In this document: piece by piece, positions 25,544 to 34,744 of the stretch
Position numbering within the stretch: position 1 is the first letter of the stretch
Layout: every line of letters starts with the position of its first letter
DNA from: Novosphingobium sp. B 225
Lineage (GTDB): Bacteria; Pseudomonadota; Alphaproteobacteria; Sphingomonadales; Sphingomonadaceae
Assembly (NCBI RefSeq): GCF_002198665.1
Contig: NZ_MWLM01000064.1
Location: 239,832-303,831, forward strand
Length of the DNA stretch: 64,000 bases
Direction: 5' to 3'
The notes under the pieces: generated by a model
Told to the model about the DNA's origin: nothing
The model's input: the letters and a program-made list of their open reading frames with translations, nothing else
The model's database searches: none
Position numbers and translations under genes: made by a program

Positions 25544-28246
25544 TTATTCGCCAAAGGTCCGCTGCCACCAGCCGCGCCGTGCGGGGCCAGTTTCTGCGTC
25601 GGTATCAGCTGCGGTGTCGTCCGCCGGGACTTCCGCCACTGCTTCCGCAGGAGCTTCGGCATCGGCCTTTTTCTTGCGCACGCGCTTGGGCTTGGCCGGG
25701 GCTTCCTCAGCGACAGGCGCTTCCTCAGCGACAGGTGCTTCCACCGCCGGAGCTTCGGCTACTTCGGTATCGGCCTTCTTCTTGCGGACGCGCTTGGGCT
25801 TGGCCGGGGCTTCTTCGCTCACCGCATCAGCAGCCGGAACTTCCACGGCGACCACTTCGGCAGGTGCATCGGCATCGGCCTTTTTCTTGCGGACGCGCTT
25901 GGGCTTGGCCGGAGCTTCATCGGTGGCGGGAGCTTCGGTCCCGGCCGGTTCGGCATCGCCATCAGTGTCACCGGCTTCGGCCTGTTCGTCATTGCCGCCT
26001 TCGCCTTCGCCGTCACCGCGGCCACGCCCACCGCGCCGGCGGCGACCACGACGGCGACGCTTGCGCGGTCCTTCGCCATCTTCACCGCTTTCGTTGCGTT
26101 CAGCCTCGCCGCGTTCGCCCTCATCGGCATCGTCGCCGGCATCATCGCCTTCGTCGGAGCCTTCGCGCGCCTCGCCGCGATCATCGCGCTCGTCGCGATC
26201 ACGCCCGCCCCGGCGGCGACGCTTGCGGCGGCGCTTGCCGCGGCCTTCGCCATCGTCGCCGCGTTCTTCGCGTTCTTCGCGTTCGGCCTCGGTTTCGAAT
26301 TCATCCTCGTCCTCTTCGACGAAGTCATCCTCTTCCTCGGCAAAGGTGATTGGTTCGAAGCGCGGGGCGAATTCGGGGCGCGGGCCGGACGAACCGACGC
26401 GCATCTTGGCGCCTTCGTTCTCACCTTCGGGCAGCACTTCGACGCGGACGTGATAGCGATCCTCGATTTCCGAGAGATCGGCACGCTTGGCGTTGAGCAG
26501 ATAGACTGCCGCTTCGGTGCTGGCATAGAGCGAGATGATCGAGCCCTTGCCCTTGGCAGCCTCGTCCTCGATCAGCCGCAGCGCGGACAGGCCGGCGCTG
26601 GATGCAGTGCGGACCAGCCCGGTGCCGTCGCAGTGCGGGCAGCCGCGGGTGGTCGCCTCGAGCACGCCGGTGCGAAGGCGCTGACGGCTCATTTCCATCA
26701 GGCCGAAGCTGGAGATCCGGCCGACCTGAATCCGGGCGCGATCGTTCTTGAGCGCGTCCTTCATCGTCTTTTCGACCTTACGGACGTTGGAGTTGTACTC
26801 CATGTCGATAAAGTCGATCACCACCAGCCCGGCCATATCGCGCAGGCGCAGCTGCCGGGCGATTTCGCGCGCGGCTTCGAGGTTGGTGTTGAGCGCGGTC
26901 GCCTCGATCCCGTGTTCCTTGGTCGAACGGCCCGAGTTGATGTCGATCGAAACCAGGGCTTCGGTCGGGTTGATGACGATATAGCCGCCGCTTTTCAGCT
27001 GGACGACCGGATCATACATCGCCGTCAGCTGGTCTTCCGCGCCATAGCGCTGGAACAGCGGCACCGGATCGACATAGGCCTTCACCTTCTTGGTGTGGCT
27101 AGGCATCAGCAGCTTCATAAAGTCACGCGCGGCGCGGTAGCCGTGCTCGCCTTCGATCACCACTTCTTCGATGTCGCGGTTGTAGATGTCGCGGATCGCG
27201 CGCTTGATCAGGTCGCTGTCCGAATGGATCAGCGCCGGGGCGACCGATTTCAGAGTGTTTTCGCGGATTTCGTCCCACAACCGGGCAAGGTAATCGAAGT
27301 CACGCTTGATCTCGGTCTTGGTGCGCGAAAGCCCGGCGGTGCGGACAATGCAGCCCATGCTCTTGGGCAGATCCAGTTCCGAGATGATCGACTTCAGCCG
27401 CTTGCGGTCAGAGGCCGAGCTGATCTTGCGGCTGATCCCGCCGCCATGGCTCGAATTCGGCATCAGCACGCAGTAGCGACCCGCGAGGCTGAGATAGGTG
27501 GTCAGCGCCGCGCCCTTGTTGCCGCGTTCTTCCTTGACGACCTGGACCAGCAGCACCTGGCGGCGCTGGATCACGTCCTGGATCTTGTAACGGCGGCGCA
27601 GCGCCATGCGCTTGGCGCGCAATTCGTCGGCTTCCTTGGCGTGACCTTTGTTGCCGCCCTGACGGCGACGGCCCCGGCCACGGCGGCGATTGTCATCGCT
27701 GCCCGCGTCTTCGCCATTGTCCCCTTCGGCGGCTTCTTCGCCGTCATGATCAAAGGCACCTTCGACGTGGCCGTCCTCGATCGTGGCGACTTCGTCCTTT
27801 TCGGCGGTGTCGACCTCGGTCACGCCGCCGAAATCGTCGTCGTGGTGATCATGGCTGGTTCCGGCCATGTCATCGGCCAGGCTTTCGCCCAGTTCGTCGT
27901 CGCCAACGAAGTCTTCCTCACCCTCGGCGATGGCGCGCAGGGCAGCCTCTTCCTCGGCGTGGGCGGCTTCTTCCGCCAGCAAGGCCTCACGGTCTTCCTT
28001 GGGGATCTGGTAGTAATCGGGATGGATTTCGCTGAAGGCCAGAAAGCCGTGGCGATTGCCCCCGAAATCGACGAATGCCGCCTGCAGCGACGGTTCGACG
28101 CGGGTTACCTTGGCAAGGTAGATGTTACCCTTGATTTGCTTGTGTTCGGCGGATTCAAAATCGAATTCTTCAATCCGGTTGCCTTTGAGCACCGCCACCC
28201 GGGTTTCTTCCTGGTGGCGCGCATCGATTAGCATGCGCTGGTTCAT
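25544..28246 (-). CDS. rne: Ribonuclease E
   Basis: 900 residues. The N-terminal S1 region (FVDFGGNRHGFLAFSEIHPDYY, interrupted by a long acidic insert at about 95-190) leads into the catalytic core. Core features are the metal-binding SIDINSG and VIDFIDM motifs (about 435 and 478) and the Zn-link CPHC near 536. The C-terminal third is an acidic/basic disordered scaffold with Arg-rich blocks and three copies of PAKPKRVRKKKAD. It is the main mRNA-decay endonuclease and degradosome scaffold. A minus-strand GGAG precedes the start. RNase J is also encoded in this window. Confidence 0.96.
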   Translation of the reverse strand: MNQRMLIDARHQEETRVAVLKGNRIEEFDFESAEHKQIKGNIYLAKVTRVEPSLQAAFVDFGGNRHGFLAFSEIHPDYYQIPKEDREALLAEEAAHAEEEAALRAIAEGEEDFVGDDELGESLADDMAGTSHDHHDDDFGGVTEVDTAEKDEVATIEDGHVEGAFDHDGEEAAEGDNGEDAGSDDNRRRGRGRRRQGGNKGHAKEADELRAKRMALRRRYKIQDVIQRRQVLLVQVVKEERGNKGAALTTYLSLAGRYCVLMPNSSHGGGISRKISSASDRKRLKSIISELDLPKSMGCIVRTAGLSRTKTEIKRDFDYLARLWDEIRENTLKSVAPALIHSDSDLIKRAIRDIYNRDIEEVVIEGEHGYRAARDFMKLLMPSHTKKVKAYVDPVPLFQRYGAEDQLTAMYDPVVQLKSGGYIVINPTEALVSIDINSGRSTKEHGIEATALNTNLEAAREIARQLRLRDMAGLVVIDFIDMEYNSNVRKVEKTMKDALKNDRARIQVGRISSFGLMEMSRQRLRTGVLEATTRGCPHCDGTGLVRTASSAGLSALRLIEDEAAKGKGSIISLYASTEAAVYLLNAKRADLSEIEDRYHVRVEVLPEGENEGAKMRVGSSGPRPEFAPRFEPITFAEEEDDFVEEDEDEFETEAEREEREERGDDGEGRGKRRRKRRRRGGRDRDERDDRGEAREGSDEGDDAGDDADEGERGEAERNESGEDGEGPRKRRRRGRRRRGGRGRGDGEGEGGNDEQAEAGDTDGDAEPAGTEAPATDEAPAKPKRVRKKKADADAPAEVVAVEVPAADAVSEEAPAKPKRVRKKKADTEVAEAPAVEAPVAEEAPVAEEAPAKPKRVRKKKADAEAPAEAVAEVPADDTAADTDAETGPARRGWWQRTFGE

Positions 28247-28740
28247 TTAAAATTCTCCGTGCGCGCCGCCGGGGTGCCGTCTGTAAAGAGCGGTTACCAG
28301 CCAGGCTGGCGCGGGTCTGTGCGGAACATCCACGTGCGGCCGGAACTGGTCCGGCAGTGCGAGCGGAAGTATCGGAAAAGCCGGGGCGAAAATTCGCGAC
28401 GGCGGCGTGGTGCGTGTCTGCAGCAATGAACAGGCGCGGCCTTGCGTGTCGCGCGGGGGCCGCCAGCACTGCCACGGCCCGTTCGGGCTGCGACAGATGG
28501 GACGGCGAAAGACTATTCATTCCAGCATCAACCTGTGTGACTCCGGGCGATTGTGCCCGGAATTCTCCCCCGGAGGCCTTGTTCTGCTCTGCCGGCATAA
28601 GTGCATGGCAGGCTTGGATTGCCCCGGTAGAAGGGGGTGCTAGCACTGCTTGGCAGCGGCGGCAAGTTGCTAAGAACCCATAGACATCGGTTAGCGAATG
28701 GATTGCCTATCGGCGCGGCGGTAACTACGCAGGCGGTCCA
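28247..28740. other. 494-base divergent gap: rne leader and amidase promoter region
   Basis: No convincing gene is seen. Several potential hairpins lie upstream of rne: 28297-28309 (short), 28339-28355 (GCCGGA with TCCGGC) and 28542-28561 (TCCGGGC with GCCCGGA). GTGCTAGCAC at 28637-28646 is a 10-base palindrome. RNase E is autoregulated through its 5' leader in enterobacteria, so a structured leader here would be reasonable, but the transcription start is unknown. Confidence 0.45.
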
Positions 28741-29622
28741 ATGCGTCGCGCCTTGCTCATCCTGCTGTTGTTTCTGGCCCCCATCGGGGTGTTCGCCGCG
28801 ATGGTTGCGGCGGACCGCACCTTTGGCGCGCCGGGGCGGGGCTATGACTATGTGATCAAGGTTGATCTGCCCCAGGGCGATGCGGCGCTGGGACTGCCTA
28901 AGATCCAGGGGCCGATCGATGCCGGACGGCCGCTGGTGGTGATCGATGCGGGGCACGGTGGCAAGGATCCCGGGGCAGGCACCGGGGCGTTCCGCGAAAA
29001 AGATCTGACCCTGTCACTCGCCAAGGCGCTGCGGGACGATCTGCTGAAGGCAGGCGGCGTGCGTGTCGCCATGACCCGCGATGACGATACCTATCTGGTC
29101 TTGCCTGAACGTTCAGCGATCGCGCGGCGACTGGGCGCAGACCTGTTCATTTCGATCCACGCCGACAGCACCGAGGCGGCCAGCGGGGCGAGCGGGGCGA
29201 CGGTCTATACCCTGTCGTCCAAAGGCAGCAATGAAGCGGCGGAAAAGATCGCCGCGCGCGAAAACGCGGCAGACCGGATCAACGGCGTGCGGATTGATGA
29301 ACAGAGTGATGCCGTTGGCGCAATCCTGGTCGATCTGTCGCAGCGCGAAACCCAGGCCCGGTCCGAAGAGTTTGCCCGCCTGATCCTGCGCGAAGGGCAG
29401 GGGCGGCTGCCGTTTCGCGAAAGGTCCGAGCAATCCGCCGCGTTTGCAGTGCTGAAATCGCCCGATCTGGCCTCGGTCCTGTTTGAAAGCGGCTATATCA
29501 ACAACCCCGCAGACGTGGCCCGGCTTTCATCTGCGCAAGGGCGCGCAACCTTTGCCGCAATCGTCGGCAATGCCGTGCGCGCCTTCTTTGCGCGGCATTC
29601 ACAAGGCGGTGCAGGTGGCTAG
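28741..29622 (+). CDS. N-acetylmuramoyl-L-alanine amidase (AmiC type)
   Basis: 293 residues. An N-terminal hydrophobic signal/anchor (LLILLLFLAPIGVFAAMVAA) is followed by an Amidase_3 domain. Zinc and catalytic residues are visible: His in VIDAGHGGKDPG (near 70), Glu in FREKDLTLS (near 84), His in FISIHADS (near 140) and Glu in VLFESGYINN (near 247). It cleaves the stem peptide from peptidoglycan in the periplasm during cell separation. The AMIN targeting domain of E. coli AmiC is absent. PBP1A follows after 36 bases. Confidence 0.92.
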   Translation: MRRALLILLLFLAPIGVFAAMVAADRTFGAPGRGYDYVIKVDLPQGDAALGLPKIQGPIDAGRPLVVIDAGHGGKDPGAGTGAFREKDLTLSLAKALRDDLLKAGGVRVAMTRDDDTYLVLPERSAIARRLGADLFISIHADSTEAASGASGATVYTLSSKGSNEAAEKIAARENAADRINGVRIDEQSDAVGAILVDLSQRETQARSEEFARLILREGQGRLPFRERSEQSAAFAVLKSPDLASVLFESGYINNPADVARLSSAQGRATFAAIVGNAVRAFFARHSQGGAGG

Positions 29623-29658
29623 GAACACGCGATTTCCCGTGCTAGTGCGGCGCCCGTG

Positions 29659-32220
29659 ATGACCGATCCCGACGCGCCAGAATCCGTCCACCTGCGTATC
29701 CGCCGCGAGGCTGGCGGCGTGCTGACCTGGCTGAAGCAGCACCCGCTGGGGGACTGGGCGCGCGGCAAGTGGCAGACCAGCCAGCTGTTCCGGATCGGCG
29801 GTTATCTGCTGGCGGCGCTGGTGGCGTTCAACCTGCTGCTGTGGGTCTTCGTGACCCGCAATCTGCCATCCGCCGAATCGCTGCTGACCTATCAGCCGCC
29901 GCTGCCGACCATGGTGCGCGGCGTGAATGGAGAGATTGTCTATTCCTATGCCCGCGAACGGCGGGTGCAGCTGCGGTTCGTCGATTTGCCCAAGCCGCTG
30001 ATCAACGCCTATCTCTCGGCTGAGGACAAGACTTTCTGGACCCATGGCGGGGTGGACTATACCGGGCTGGCCGGGGCCGTGCTGGACTATGTCGGTAAAT
30101 TGGGTTCGGGGACCCGCGCCAAGGGCGGGTCGACCATTACCCAGCAGGTTGCCAAGAACATCCTGATCGGCAACGAATATTCGATCACCCGCAAGTTCAA
30201 GGAAATGATCCTGGCGCGGCGGATCGAAAGCGTGCTGAACAAGCAGCAGATCCTTGAACTCTACCTCAACGAAATTCCGCTTGGCCGGCAAAGCTTTGGC
30301 GTACAGGCCGCCGCGCGGGCCTATTTTGACAAGGATGTTGGCGAACTGCAGCTGCATGAGGCTGCGTTCCTGGCCATCCTGCCGCGTGCACCGGAAACCT
30401 ATGGCCGCGAAAAGGGCGCGGTCCGGGCGCTGGAACGGCGCAACTGGGCGCTCGATCAGATGGTCAAGAATGGCTACATTTCGGCAGGCGAAGCGGGGCA
30501 GGCAAAGGTTCAGTCGCTCGGGCTCAAGCCGCGCCACGCGGAGATCTATGATCCGTCGGTCGGCTACTATGTCGAGGAAGTGCGCCGCCGCCTGATCGCC
30601 AAATATGGCGAAAAGGCCGAGGACGGGCCGAACAGCATCTATGCCGGCGGGCTGTGGGTGCGCACTTCGCTTGATCCGCAACTGCAGAAGGCGGCGCAAG
30701 CGGCGCTGCGCGGCGGTTTCATGCGCTATGGCGGCGCGCGCGGGTGGCACGGCCCGATCGAGCATGTCGAGCTCGACAAGGACAACTGGCAGAGCCAGCT
30801 GCTGACGCTGAACAAATCAATCAATTATCAGAACTGGCGGATCGGCCTGGTGATTGAGCGCGCGGGCAACCAGGCGACGATTGGATTTGCTGATGGCAGC
30901 AAGGCTCCGCTGATCGGCCTGCCGGATCAGCTGCGCACCGGTGATGTGACCGCCGCCGCGCCGCAGGGCAATGCCTGGGTGGTCAAGATCATCCCCGAAG
31001 TGTCGGGCGGCATGGTCGTGCAGAGCCCGCATAGCGGCCGCGTGCTGGCGATGCAGGGCGGGTTCGATGCCGGGTTGGGCAGCTTCAACCGCGCCACGCA
31101 GGCGATGCGTCAGCCCGGATCGACGATCAAGCCGTTCGTCTATGGCACGGGCCTCGATTTCGGCATGACCCCCGCAAGCGAAGTGCTGGACGGCACTTTC
31201 TGCGTCTATCAGGGCTCCAAATTCGGGCAGAAGTGCTTCAAGAATTTCGGCGGCGGTGGCGGCAGCGGCAACCACACAATGCGTTGGGGCCTGGAACAGT
31301 CCCGCAACCTGATGACGGTGCGGATCGCCAACGATGCCGGGATGGACCATGTGGTCGATACGATTAATCGGGTCGGGATTGGCAAGTATCCGCCGTACCT
31401 CGCTTTCGCGCTGGGGGCAGGTGAAACCACCGTGCTGCAGATGACCAACGCCTATTCCGCGCTGGCCAACAACGGGGTGCAGTTTGAACCGACCATGATT
31501 GATTTCGTCCAGGATCGCACCGGCAAGGTGATCTGGCGGGCGGACAGCCGCCGCTGCGACAAATGCAATATGGCCGAATGGGATGGCAAGCCGATGCCGC
31601 GGCTCGCCGCGCGAGGCAAGCAGGTGATGGATCCGCGCACTGCCTATCAGGTGGTCCACATGCTGGAAGGCGTGGTGACCCGCGGGACGGCGGTTGTGCT
31701 GAAGGATCTGGATCTGCCCCTGTTCGGCAAGACCGGGACCACCACCGGCCCGACCAACGTGTGGTTCGCAGGCGGATCGCAGGACATCGTCGGAGCGGTC
31801 TATCTGGGCTATGACCAGCCGCGTTCGCTTGGCGGCTATGCCCAGGGCGGGACTTTCGCCGCGCCGATCTTCAAGCAATTCGTCCAGGAAACCCGCGACC
31901 GGTGGAGCCACGTGCCGTTCGTAGCCCCGGCCGGGGTGCATATGGTCAAGGTTGACCGGGTAACCGGCAAGCGCGTGTTCGCCGGATCGCCCGGCGATGA
32001 TCCCAAAAGCTCACTGATCTGGGAAGCTTTCAAGCAGGATAGCGAAGCCAAGCGCACCACACGTCAGGATGAACTGGCATCGCAGCGTGACCAGCTGATC
32101 GCCGCGATCCGGCGCGGTTCGGTGGCAAAAGTGAAGGCTGAAAGCAGCGAGGCCGCCAGCACCGAAGCCGATGACGCGCCGCCTCCGATCAGCGCTGATA
32201 CCTCTATCATCAGCCAATAG
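29659..32220 (+). CDS. mrcA: Penicillin-binding protein 1A
   Basis: 853 residues from ATG 29659; an immediately adjacent GTG 29656 could also serve. A single membrane helix lies near 45-65. The GT51 glycosyltransferase domain contains the catalytic Glu region SAEDKTFWTHGGVDY and KGGSTITQQVAKN (about 113-170). The transpeptidase domain has SxxK in PGSTIKPF near 490, SRN near 550 and KTGTTTG near 690. It polymerises and crosslinks peptidoglycan. Its disordered Ala/Glu-rich tail overlaps nothing real downstream. Confidence 0.95.
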   Translation: MTDPDAPESVHLRIRREAGGVLTWLKQHPLGDWARGKWQTSQLFRIGGYLLAALVAFNLLLWVFVTRNLPSAESLLTYQPPLPTMVRGVNGEIVYSYARERRVQLRFVDLPKPLINAYLSAEDKTFWTHGGVDYTGLAGAVLDYVGKLGSGTRAKGGSTITQQVAKNILIGNEYSITRKFKEMILARRIESVLNKQQILELYLNEIPLGRQSFGVQAAARAYFDKDVGELQLHEAAFLAILPRAPETYGREKGAVRALERRNWALDQMVKNGYISAGEAGQAKVQSLGLKPRHAEIYDPSVGYYVEEVRRRLIAKYGEKAEDGPNSIYAGGLWVRTSLDPQLQKAAQAALRGGFMRYGGARGWHGPIEHVELDKDNWQSQLLTLNKSINYQNWRIGLVIERAGNQATIGFADGSKAPLIGLPDQLRTGDVTAAAPQGNAWVVKIIPEVSGGMVVQSPHSGRVLAMQGGFDAGLGSFNRATQAMRQPGSTIKPFVYGTGLDFGMTPASEVLDGTFCVYQGSKFGQKCFKNFGGGGGSGNHTMRWGLEQSRNLMTVRIANDAGMDHVVDTINRVGIGKYPPYLAFALGAGETTVLQMTNAYSALANNGVQFEPTMIDFVQDRTGKVIWRADSRRCDKCNMAEWDGKPMPRLAARGKQVMDPRTAYQVVHMLEGVVTRGTAVVLKDLDLPLFGKTGTTTGPTNVWFAGGSQDIVGAVYLGYDQPRSLGGYAQGGTFAAPIFKQFVQETRDRWSHVPFVAPAGVHMVKVDRVTGKRVFAGSPGDDPKSSLIWEAFKQDSEAKRTTRQDELASQRDQLIAAIRRGSVAKVKAESSEAASTEADDAPPPISADTSIISQ

Positions 32221-32257
32221 CCGCCTGCTGGACAAGAGGGGCGGTTCGGCGCATCTG

Positions 32258-32821
32258 ATGCAGATGAATCGCACCCTGCTTGCCGCGCTCGCCGCAACCT
32301 TCGCCCTGATCGTTCCCGCAGCCACCCAGGCTGAATTGCCGCTGGGCACCCGCGCGCCGAATTTCGCCACCCAGGGCGCGCTGGCGGGCAAGGCGTTTGG
32401 CTTCAACCTTGCCGCCGCGCTGCGCAAGGGGCCGGTGGTGCTCTATTTCTACCCGAAAAGCTTTACCCAGGGCTGCACTCTCGAAGCGCACGCCTTTGCC
32501 GAAGCGATGCGTGATTTCCAATCGGCCGGTGCCACCGTGATCGGTCTTTCGGCAGACGATCTGGAAACCCAGAAGAAGTTTTCGACCGAGCACTGCCGTG
32601 ACAAGTTTCCGGTCGCCATCGCCACCCCGGCGATCATCCAGGCCTATCAGGTCCAGCTGAAGAAGCCTGACGGCACCGTCCTGCCGATCACATCGCGGAC
32701 CAGCTATGTGATCGGCCGCGATGGGCGGATCAAGCTGGTCTATTCGAACATGGACTATAGCGACCATGTCAAACAGACGCTTGCCGCAGTTCGTGCGCTG
32801 AAGGCCAAGCCAAGAGGCTGA
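32258..32821 (+). CDS. Periplasmic peroxiredoxin (AhpC/TSA-BCP type)
   Basis: 187 residues from ATG 32258; ATG 32264 two codons later is equally possible. A signal peptide ends ATQA-ELP near residue 25. The peroxidatic Cys lies in FTQGCTLEA near 76, with a second Cys in TEHCRDKFP that could act as the resolving residue. The usual [12 protein letters not shown] strand is present. Export is unusual for BCP-type enzymes, which are mostly cytosolic. It follows PBP1A by 37 bases and may protect cell-wall enzymes from peroxide (inference). Confidence 0.85.
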   Translation: MQMNRTLLAALAATFALIVPAATQAELPLGTRAPNFATQGALAGKAFGFNLAAALRKGPVVLYFYPKSFTQGCTLEAHAFAEAMRDFQSAGATVIGLSADDLETQKKFSTEHCRDKFPVAIATPAIIQAYQVQLKKPDGTVLPITSRTSYVIGRDGRIKLVYSNMDYSDHVKQTLAAVRALKAKPRG

Positions 32822-32885
32822 GGGCCCCTTTACTTTCGGGGCAATCCGGCTAGGGCCCGTTCTCCCGGATTTGCGGAGAATTTCC

Positions 32886-34013
32886 ATGCGTGCCGAAGGG
32901 CAGGCCCATATTGATCGGATCGAAGCCGCGCTGGCACTTGTGCGCAAGTTCCTTGTGTGGGACCGCGCGCTGCGGCGCCTTGATGAACTCAACGCCCGGG
33001 TCGAGGACCCGAAGCTGTGGGACAATCCCAAGGAAGCGGAAAGCGTCATGCGCGAACGCCGCCGCCTGGATGCCTCGGTCAGCACGGTGAAGCAGATCGC
33101 CCAGGAAATGGGCGACGCGATCGAATATGTCGAACTGGGCGAGATGGAAGGCGATGAAGCCACCGTCAACGAAGGCCTTGCCGCGCTGGCCGCACTGGCT
33201 GACCGCGCTGATGCTGACAAGGTGCAGGCCTTGCTGGCGGGCGAAGCCGACGCCAACGACGCCTATCTTGAAGTCCACGCCGGGGCCGGTGGGACAGAGA
33301 GCCAGGACTGGGCCGAAATGCTCCAGCGGATGTATTCGCGCTGGGCGGAACGGCACGGCTACAAGGTTGAGCTGGTCGATTACCACGCCGGTGAACAAGC
33401 CGGAATCAAAAGCGCGACGCTGCTGATCAAGGGCGAAAACGCCTATGGTTACGCCAAGACCGAAAGCGGGGTCCACCGCCTGGTCCGGATTAGCCCTTAT
33501 GACAGTTCGGCGCGCCGCCACACCAGCTTCAGTTCGGTCTGGGTCTATCCGGTGATCGACGATGACATCGACATCGAGATCAATCCGGCCGACCTCAAGA
33601 TCGATACCTACCGCGCTTCGGGGGCGGGCGGGCAGCACGTCAACACCACCGATTCCGCGGTGCGCATTACCCACATCCCGACCGGGATCATCGCCGCCAG
33701 CCAGAATGACCGCAGCCAGCACAAGAACCGCGCCACCGCGATGAACATGCTGAAAGCGCGGCTCTATGAAGCCGAGCTGGCCAAGCGCGAGGCGGAGGCG
33801 AGCGGGGAATACCAGGCCAAGACGGAAATCGGCTGGGGGCACCAGATCCGTTCCTACGTTCTCCAACCGTATCAGCTGGTCAAGGACTTGCGCACTGGCA
33901 CCACTTCGACCTCGCCCGACGATGTGCTAGACGGGGCACTCGATCCTTTCATGGCCGCCGCGCTGGCGCAGCGCGTGACGGGCGAGAAGGTGCAGGTGGA
34001 GGACGTCGATTGA
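32886..34013 (+). CDS. prfB: Peptide chain release factor 2
   Basis: 375 residues from ATG 32886. The catalytic GAGGQHVN tripeptide motif lies near 242-249. The stop-codon-reading tripeptide, SPF in E. coli, reads SPY here ([14 protein letters not shown] near 203). The gene runs in one frame from the start: the autoregulatory +1 frameshift of E. coli prfB, with its in-frame TGA, is absent. It terminates translation at UGA and UAA. Its stop overlaps the TTG start of the next gene. Confidence 0.96.
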   Translation: MRAEGQAHIDRIEAALALVRKFLVWDRALRRLDELNARVEDPKLWDNPKEAESVMRERRRLDASVSTVKQIAQEMGDAIEYVELGEMEGDEATVNEGLAALAALADRADADKVQALLAGEADANDAYLEVHAGAGGTESQDWAEMLQRMYSRWAERHGYKVELVDYHAGEQAGIKSATLLIKGENAYGYAKTESGVHRLVRISPYDSSARRHTSFSSVWVYPVIDDDIDIEINPADLKIDTYRASGAGGQHVNTTDSAVRITHIPTGIIAASQNDRSQHKNRATAMNMLKARLYEAELAKREAEASGEYQAKTEIGWGHQIRSYVLQPYQLVKDLRTGTTSTSPDDVLDGALDPFMAAALAQRVTGEKVQVEDVD

Positions 34014-34744
34014 GGCCACTGGCCGCCGCGATGGGACTGGTGCTGGCGCTGACAGGCTGTCAGCAGGCCACTCCTGACGCTGATCGGCCCGAAACCTCGC
34101 GGCAGTTCCCGCGCGCCTGGCGGCCGGTTTCGGCGCTGGGCGGCAACGATTTCGCCAGCGAAGACCAGCGCGACAATCTGGGTGAAGCCAAGGTCGTGAT
34201 GGACCTGGCCCGGATCGGCGCAGGCACCACCGTGGCCGATATCGGCGCGGGCGAGGGCTATTACACCGTGCGCCTGGCCGAACGCGTGGGTGCCAAGGGG
34301 CGGGTGCTGGCCGAAGATATCGATCCGGGCGCGATCCAGCGGCTGGGTCAGCGGGTCGAGCGTGATCGACTCGACAATGTTTCGATCAAAACCGGCACGC
34401 CAGATGATCCGCGCCTGCCGGACAATTCGTTCGACCGGATCTTTCTGGTCCACATGTACCACGAAGTCGGCGAACCTTATGCCTTCCTCTGGCGGCTGCG
34501 CCCGGCACTGCGCGCCGGCGGGCAAGTGATCGTGGTCGATGCCGATCGGCCGACCGACCAGCATGGCATGCCGCCAGAGCTGCTTTTCTGTGAATTTCAG
34601 GCGGTGGGCTTTCGCTTGGCTGAATTTGTCCGTAAGCCCGAACTGAAGGGCTATTACGCGCAGTTCGAGGCGAGCGGAGAGAGACCGGAGCCTGCTGCGA
34701 TCAAGCCGTGCAATACGGCCAAGGGAAAGACGGGGACGCAATGA
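34010..34744 (+). CDS. SAM methyltransferase with lipoprotein-type signal
   Basis: 244 residues from TTG 34010, inside a TTGA overlap with prfB; ATG 34031 is an alternative. The TTG start gives [17 protein letters not shown], a positively charged hydrophobic leader with an LTGC lipobox. A class I methyltransferase fold follows, with motif [18 protein letters not shown] near 75-91, then EDIDPGA and the late segment [11 protein letters not shown] lipobox on a SAM enzyme is odd, because SAM is cytosolic. Either the lipobox is fortuitous or this is a recruited envelope protein. The next start overlaps its stop (ATGA). Confidence 0.8.
   Translation: MRPLAAAMGLVLALTGCQQATPDADRPETSRQFPRAWRPVSALGGNDFASEDQRDNLGEAKVVMDLARIGAGTTVADIGAGEGYYTVRLAERVGAKGRVLAEDIDPGAIQRLGQRVERDRLDNVSIKTGTPDDPRLPDNSFDRIFLVHMYHEVGEPYAFLWRLRPALRAGGQVIVVDADRPTDQHGMPPELLFCEFQAVGFRLAEFVRKPELKGYYAQFEASGERPEPAAIKPCNTAKGKTGTQ

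Noticed and set aside
25332..26453. Plus-strand Ser/Arg-rich frame with repeated FFLRTRLGLAGAS
   Set aside because: It is the complement of the repetitive C-terminal scaffold of RNase E, which is clearly the coding strand.
28407..28643. 78-codon frame in the rne-amidase gap
   Set aside because: No ribosome site, odd composition, and it overlaps the likely rne leader.
32886..33000. Programmed +1 frameshift in prfB
   Set aside because: The gene is open in a single frame from ATG and has no in-frame TGA near codon 25.
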